From CAYWTX01 sp964461295 (lineage in GTDB: Bacteria > Planctomycetota > Phycisphaerae > SM23-33): a stretch of DNA of 8,093 nucleotides. Below are positions 4,041 to 8,093 of this stretch, in pieces. The stretch's first letter is position 1; every line of letters begins with the position of its first letter. Both the position numbers and the translations under genes were made by a program. Below the pieces are notes generated by a model. That model did no database searches. It was given only the letters and a program-made list of their open reading frames with translations, and had not been told where the DNA came from. The stretch spans positions 1 to 8,093 of the forward strand of contig CAYWTX010000125.1 of the NCBI GenBank assembly GCA_964461295.1, in the 5' to 3' direction.

Positions 4041-6659
4041 TCACTCGCCGCCGGCCGGGGGCTTCTCCCACGTCGCGCCGCCGGCGGCGCCCGCCAACTC
4101 GGCGGCGGCCAGGTGCAGCCGGGCAACGTAGCCCGGCCAGTCGTAGCTCAGCTCGCTCTGGCTGAGGAGGAACGGCGCCCCGCAACGGATTCGTTGCGAC
4201 ACCTCCTCCAGCAGCGCCTGGTACCCCTTGCGTCGCTCCGCCGGCAACTTCAGGCAAGCCTTCACGATGGCCGTCCTGATCTCGGCGTCCTGGATGCCTT
4301 CGCGGAGCATCTGGAACCGCACGGTCGGCACGGCGCCGTCCGGGCCGGGAACCGTCAGCGACTCCACGTGCGAAAAGAACGAGGTGCTCCGGGGGGTCTC
4401 CTTGCCCTTCCTGGCCGTCCAGAAGTCCAGCCCGATGCGCCCCAGGCAGCCCCACGTGCAGGCCATCGTGCGGAAGACCAGCGGCGGCGAGTACTCCTGG
4501 TGCAGCCATCGCTCCGTGGGCAACTCCAGGAAGTCGTACGGCGCCTTGATCCGCTCCTCCAGGGCCGCGAGGGACAGTTGGCTGGTGCCCGGCCATTCCC
4601 GCATGCCGACCTCGTGGCCGCCGGTGGCGATCAACTTGCCGTTCGCCGCGGGCGGGTCGCCGCTGAAGTGCGAGAGGAAGTCCCACCGCGCGTACGGCGC
4701 CCAACTCCGCATCAGCGCGCCGGTCTTCTCGCCGGGGCGCAGGTCGCCGCCCAGGCCCAGCATGATGACGCGCTCCGACCAGCCGCGCTTCTTCACCAGG
4801 TCCCGCACGCCGTCGAACATCGGTTTCCAGAACTCCTCGCTGCCCTCGGCGCCGATGACCGGGGCCTTGTGCTCCGAGGCCGTCTTCGTGGCCGGGTCCC
4901 ACACCTGCACGAGGGGCGGGGAGAACTTCGTGTTCTCCTTGGAGGCGATCCGCCGGTTCTCGTAGGCGTCGGCGATTTCCTTGGCGCTGGATGCGCCCCA
5001 GACGTACAGGCTGATCGCGCGCGGCTGCGCGCAATGCTTCAGATACGCATCAAGGTATCTCTCCAGGATGGACAGATCCGGACGAAAGGACTCGCCGGTC
5101 TTGATCCAGCGGATCAACGGCGGCCAGTTCCACTTGAACGTGCTCTTCCAGCCGCCGCCATTTTCGCTCAGCAGCACCGGCACATGCACCACGTCGTTGC
5201 CCACTTGCCCCAGCAGGGCCAGCGATCTGTCCATCAGTTTCCAGTGCGCGTCGGACCACAGCGCGACCTTGTACTGGTCGGCCACGGTCCCGGTCGAATG
5301 CGGGAAACTGACTGCCCCGGAGAAGTCCCTGGCGTCCGGCAGCACAAAGCCGCTCACCAGCGCCTGCACGGGCACGGCAAACTTCCTGCCGTTGGCCTCC
5401 AGGTTCAGCGTCGAGACGTACCAGCCGGGCGCCTGGCTCTTCGGCGCCTGGACGATCAGCCAGACCGGCACGGTCTTAGCGCCCGCCGGGGGCTGTTCCA
5501 TCAGCGCGTCGCAGTAATGCAGGCCCTCGTGCTGGACGGCGAACCGTATCTGGACGGCCTGGGGCGGCATCGTCGCCCCGCCGGGGCCCTTGAGCGGGCC
5601 GATGGCCGCCTTCACGTCCGTCAGGCCGTTGGGGTCCGACAGGACCGCCTGCCCGCTGCCCACGCCGTTGCGGGGCATGGTGATCTTCACGGGCAGCAGG
5701 CGATCGAACGGGTTGCCCTGCTGGACGCCCCGGACGGGCATTCCCCGCCCCCAGTACAGCGTCCAGAACCAGCCTCGGCTGATCAGCGACTTCGCCGCCG
5801 GCGTGTCGGTGACCTGGTCCACGCTGCTCGCGCTCCAGACGTGCGTGCCTCGAATCGCGTCGGCGTAGCCGATCGCCCCGGCGCCACCGGCGCTGGCCAG
5901 CCGGATCGCGTGAAGGCCCAAGTGGCTCCACGCCGGGCGAGGCATCGGACCCGCGACGGCTGCGCGGTGCAGCTCGATCGCCAGCACGTTGCGCCCTTTC
6001 ACCAGCGCGCCCGCCGGCACGTCCAGCGTGAACGTCCGGATGCGCTTGCGATAGCGGTCCAACAACCCCGCCGCGGGTTCCTTCCCCGACAGCGCCGGCA
6101 GTGCGACCACCCCGTCCTCACCCGCGTACGCCTCAATGGGATAGTTCTCCGCCGGCGTCAGCGGGCCGGCCTCCCCGGCCGGCATGAACCCGCGCCCGAT
6201 CTCCCGCCCGTTGACGTACACGACGGCGCCGCCGAGGCACGTCACCGTCAGCTTCAGGTCCTTCGCCCTGTCCGGCTCGGCCACTCCAAAGCAGTTCCGC
6301 AAGTGCAGGAGCGTCGGCCAGACCTGGTCGCTCACCGCAGTCCCGTACCCGTCGAGGAAGTCGGTCAGGTCGCCCTGGTATCGCGGCCAGCAACTGTCGT
6401 CGAAGTAGGCCTTCGCCCAGTTGGCCGGCGCCAGGGGCGACAGCCCGCATCGGTCCGGGTCGAACTTGACCGGGTCCACCGGCGCAGCCCGCCCGCGGAC
6501 GTCGATCTTGAGGACGTTGCCTTCGCGCACGAGGTTGCACCCCGTCACCAGGTGCACCCGCCACGGCGCCTCCAGGCTGAGCAGTTCCACCTCGCCGGCC
6601 TGGCCGGCCGCCGCACTCGCCGCCATAACCATCATGACAATCGCAGTTCGCATAGTCAT
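4041..6659 (-). CDS. Exported GH123/DUF4091-like protein with N-terminal beta-sandwich
   Basis: The protein has 872 residues from the ATG at 6659. Residues 1-22 are a signal peptide (MTMRTAIVMM to AAAGQAG). Residues 80-255 look like a jelly-roll, galactose-binding-type sandwich: FDDSCWPRYQGDL, LHLRNCFGV, LTVTCLGGAVVYVNGREIGR, RNVLAIELHR. Residues 395-440 look like a beta-sandwich linker. Residues 460-745 fit a barrel-type domain, and the end, VRFQMLREGIQDAEIRTAI (780-798), matches the DUF4091/GH123 C-terminal phrase. GH123 enzymes hydrolyse beta-N-acetylgalactosaminides through a neighbouring Asp-Glu pair; this protein contains no Asp-Glu dipeptide anywhere, so activity is doubtful. The start could also be the ATG at 6653 (MRTA leader) or a GTG at 6674 that overlaps the upstream TGA. 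The AAGGG site fits 6659 best. The gene ends in tandem stops. Confidence 0.8.
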   Translation of the reverse strand: MTMRTAIVMMVMAASAAAGQAGEVELLSLEAPWRVHLVTGCNLVREGNVLKIDVRGRAAPVDPVKFDPDRCGLSPLAPANWAKAYFDDSCWPRYQGDLTDFLDGYGTAVSDQVWPTLLHLRNCFGVAEPDRAKDLKLTVTCLGGAVVYVNGREIGRGFMPAGEAGPLTPAENYPIEAYAGEDGVVALPALSGKEPAAGLLDRYRKRIRTFTLDVPAGALVKGRNVLAIELHRAAVAGPMPRPAWSHLGLHAIRLASAGGAGAIGYADAIRGTHVWSASSVDQVTDTPAAKSLISRGWFWTLYWGRGMPVRGVQQGNPFDRLLPVKITMPRNGVGSGQAVLSDPNGLTDVKAAIGPLKGPGGATMPPQAVQIRFAVQHEGLHYCDALMEQPPAGAKTVPVWLIVQAPKSQAPGWYVSTLNLEANGRKFAVPVQALVSGFVLPDARDFSGAVSFPHSTGTVADQYKVALWSDAHWKLMDRSLALLGQVGNDVVHVPVLLSENGGGWKSTFKWNWPPLIRWIKTGESFRPDLSILERYLDAYLKHCAQPRAISLYVWGASSAKEIADAYENRRIASKENTKFSPPLVQVWDPATKTASEHKAPVIGAEGSEEFWKPMFDGVRDLVKKRGWSERVIMLGLGGDLRPGEKTGALMRSWAPYARWDFLSHFSGDPPAANGKLIATGGHEVGMREWPGTSQLSLAALEERIKAPYDFLELPTERWLHQEYSPPLVFRTMACTWGCLGRIGLDFWTARKGKETPRSTSFFSHVESLTVPGPDGAVPTVRFQMLREGIQDAEIRTAIVKACLKLPAERRKGYQALLEEVSQRIRCGAPFLLSQSELSYDWPGYVARLHLAAAELAGAAGGATWEKPPAGGE

Positions 6660-6692
6660 TTCGCCCTTCTTCACTCGGTTTGGATACGGTCC
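6660..6692 (-). other. Gene junction sequence also found upstream of the hydrolase
   Basis: This stretch spans the last codons and stop of the heparinase-like gene and the ribosome binding site of the GH123-like gene. It matches 2214-2246 at 26 of 33 positions without gaps; the core is GAGTKAAGAARGGCGAA, with ACGGTCC on the plus strand at the same distance in both. Confidence 0.6.
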
Positions 6693-8092
6693 TTCGCTGC
6701 ATCGAGGCGCACCGTGCGCCCCGCGACGGACAGGACGGCGGCCAGGCCGTCGCCTTTGATCTCGGCCGTCGGCGGCGCGCCCTGGCCTACCAGCATCACC
6801 ACCCAGATGTCCGCGTCCGTCGCCTTCGTGCTGACCTGCACCGCCTTGCCCGCGGCTTTGACCTCGGCCGAGGCCGGATGCACCACCCAGCCCTTCGCGA
6901 AGCTGTTGTTCTCGCCCTTGAGCAGGAAGAGCTTCCGCCCGGCCTCGGCGCCGGTCGCGACACCCGTGCCGACGTTCGCCTGCCAGGTGTACGTGTGCTC
7001 GCGGTCGCCCTTGACGCGATCCAGCGTGCAGACGACTGCCGCCGCGCCGCCCTTGCCGAACTCCACCAGCATGTGCCTCACGGCCTGTTTGACGCCCAGC
7101 TTCGCGTACATCTGCCCGCCCTGGACGATCGCGTACCCGCCCGCCGTCGCGGGCTCAAACGCCACCATCTTGCCCATCGTCTCGGTGGCGTCCTTGTACG
7201 TGTACTTGCCGTCCACCAGCAGCGAACTGTACGCATCCGGCGTGGTCGCCTTGGCCGGGCCGACGATGAACCGCGCGCCGAAGCCCAGCAGGTTGATCGC
7301 CAACTGCTCCGGCTGGTTCCACCCCTTGTCGTCCTTCCGCACCTGGGCCGTCACCGACGCCAGGATGTCGTTGGCGTCCTTCCAGCGGTTGCGAAAGAAG
7401 ACGTAGCCGCGCGAGTCGGCCGCGGCCGGCGGGAACACGCCCGTGGGGTCCTTGCCCGTCACGTCGGCGGGGTAGTACAGCAGGGCCCAGACCGTCCCGT
7501 GGCGGTCGCTGTCGAAGCGGTGGGCCGTCGTCGCCGGCGACAGCCGCCCAATCGCCCGGTCGTACCACCACACGTAGTACGGAACCTGCTCGCCGGGGCA
7601 CCAGGCGAAGAGCTGGCTGGACCAGCCCTCCGTGTAGTCCGCGCCGCCGCCCACGCCCCACATGATGCTGTGGTTGGTTTTCTCGCCGCCGACGCGGGTG
7701 TAGAGCATCAGCTTCCAGAAGGCGTGCTTGCCGGCCGCGTCGTACAGCGTGGCGTCGCCGGCCTCCTTGGCGGCCAGGGCGGCCCCGAACGCGAACGGCC
7801 CGGGGTACTCGGTGTACCCGGGCCCTTCCTGGCAGGCGCCCAGGTCGCCGAAGCCGTTGTCGAAGTACTGCCTCAGTTCGCCGACGAGGAACCGGCATCG
7901 CTCGCTCTTGGCCTCGGCGCCCGAGCACAGGTGCAGCAGCAGCTCCGCGCCGCGAATCACGCCCACGAAGTTCGACGTCCGGTCGCCGCCCAGGTTGCCG
8001 TGCGACACGCTGCCCATGGCCGACAGCACGCCGTCCACGCGCTTGCGCATCGCCTGCCGCTGCTGGTCGGTCCAGGCCGGCCAGGCCCAGTC
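6671..8092 (-). CDS. Heparinase II/III-like protein (5' end missing)
   Basis: The last 473 residues are visible and the frame is open at the right edge; the ATG at 8050 is internal. The first two-thirds fit an alpha/alpha-toroid: TSNFVGVIRGAELLLHL (39-55, with a candidate catalytic Asn41) and CQEGPGYTEYPGPFAFG (87-103, with candidate catalytic Tyr93 or Tyr96). From about residue 228 (RGYVFFRNRWKDANDILASV) a beta-sandwich begins, including EHTYTWQANV (365-374), as in heparinase II/III-family polysaccharide lyases. These cleave uronic-acid glycans by beta-elimination. The segment where the family usually has a His-rich motif reads KGWNQPEQLAINLLGFG and contains no His, so catalysis is uncertain. 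The stop is 11 nt from the next start, so the two genes are probably cotranscribed. Confidence 0.75.
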   Translation of the reverse strand, partial: DWAWPAWTDQQRQAMRKRVDGVLSAMGSVSHGNLGGDRTSNFVGVIRGAELLLHLCSGAEAKSERCRFLVGELRQYFDNGFGDLGACQEGPGYTEYPGPFAFGAALAAKEAGDATLYDAAGKHAFWKLMLYTRVGGEKTNHSIMWGVGGGADYTEGWSSQLFAWCPGEQVPYYVWWYDRAIGRLSPATTAHRFDSDRHGTVWALLYYPADVTGKDPTGVFPPAAADSRGYVFFRNRWKDANDILASVTAQVRKDDKGWNQPEQLAINLLGFGARFIVGPAKATTPDAYSSLLVDGKYTYKDATETMGKMVAFEPATAGGYAIVQGGQMYAKLGVKQAVRHMLVEFGKGGAAAVVCTLDRVKGDREHTYTWQANVGTGVATGAEAGRKLFLLKGENNSFAKGWVVHPASAEVKAAGKAVQVSTKATDADIWVVMLVGQGAPPTAEIKGDGLAAVLSVAGRTVRLDAAKDRIQTE

Positions 8093-8093
8093 G

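Noticed and set aside
3672..7406. A 1244-codon open frame on the plus strand
   Set aside because: It is antisense to the GH123-like and heparinase-like genes, which have recognisable domains and signals. Its translation is low-complexity and Arg/Pro-rich, as expected opposite GC-rich codons.

Overview
The window is GC-rich bacterial DNA in which every credible gene lies on the minus strand, so transcription runs from right to left. Five substantial exported or probably exported proteins are packed together: a heparinase II/III-like protein (5' end cut by the right edge), a GH123/DUF4091-like protein, a beta-propeller protein with a possible lipoprotein leader, an alpha/beta-hydrolase with C-terminal beta-domains, and a PQQ-type beta-propeller (3' end cut by the left edge). 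Small gaps and stop/start coupling (11 nt between the first two, 9 nt between the last two) suggest one or two operons. The protein types, Ala-rich signal peptides and GC-rich short-palindrome spacers look most like Planctomycetota or another PVC-type bacterium, perhaps from a metagenome. This is inference from style; there is no rRNA or marker gene.

Layout from right to left: 8093-6671 heparinase-like; 6659-4041 GH123-like; 4040-3966 spacer with a 12-bp inverted repeat; 3965-3762 a short ORF that is essentially a signal peptide and appears to have lost its gene body; 3896-3612 a palindrome-rich spacer; 3486-2317 beta-propeller (possibly extended upstream to about 3611); 2316-2212 spacer; 2211-565 alpha/beta-hydrolase; 555-1 PQQ-like propeller.

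Taken together the genes suggest an extracytoplasmic polysaccharide-processing locus: a lyase-type fold, a glycosidase-type fold, an esterase-type fold and two propellers. A glycosaminoglycan-like or amino-sugar polymer would fit, but no substrate can be read from the sequence. No transporter, sulfatase or regulator is visible here. Both glycan enzymes lack residues expected at catalytic positions, so their activity is uncertain.

The least expected structure is at the gene starts. Several genes share a leader beginning MRTA-I/M-V. One leader (3897-3965) is an 84% identical copy of the start of the hydrolase gene but is followed by palindromes instead of a body. The sequence just upstream of the hydrolase start also resembles the heparinase/GH123 junction. 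I found no CRISPR array, transposase, integrase, tRNA or rRNA.
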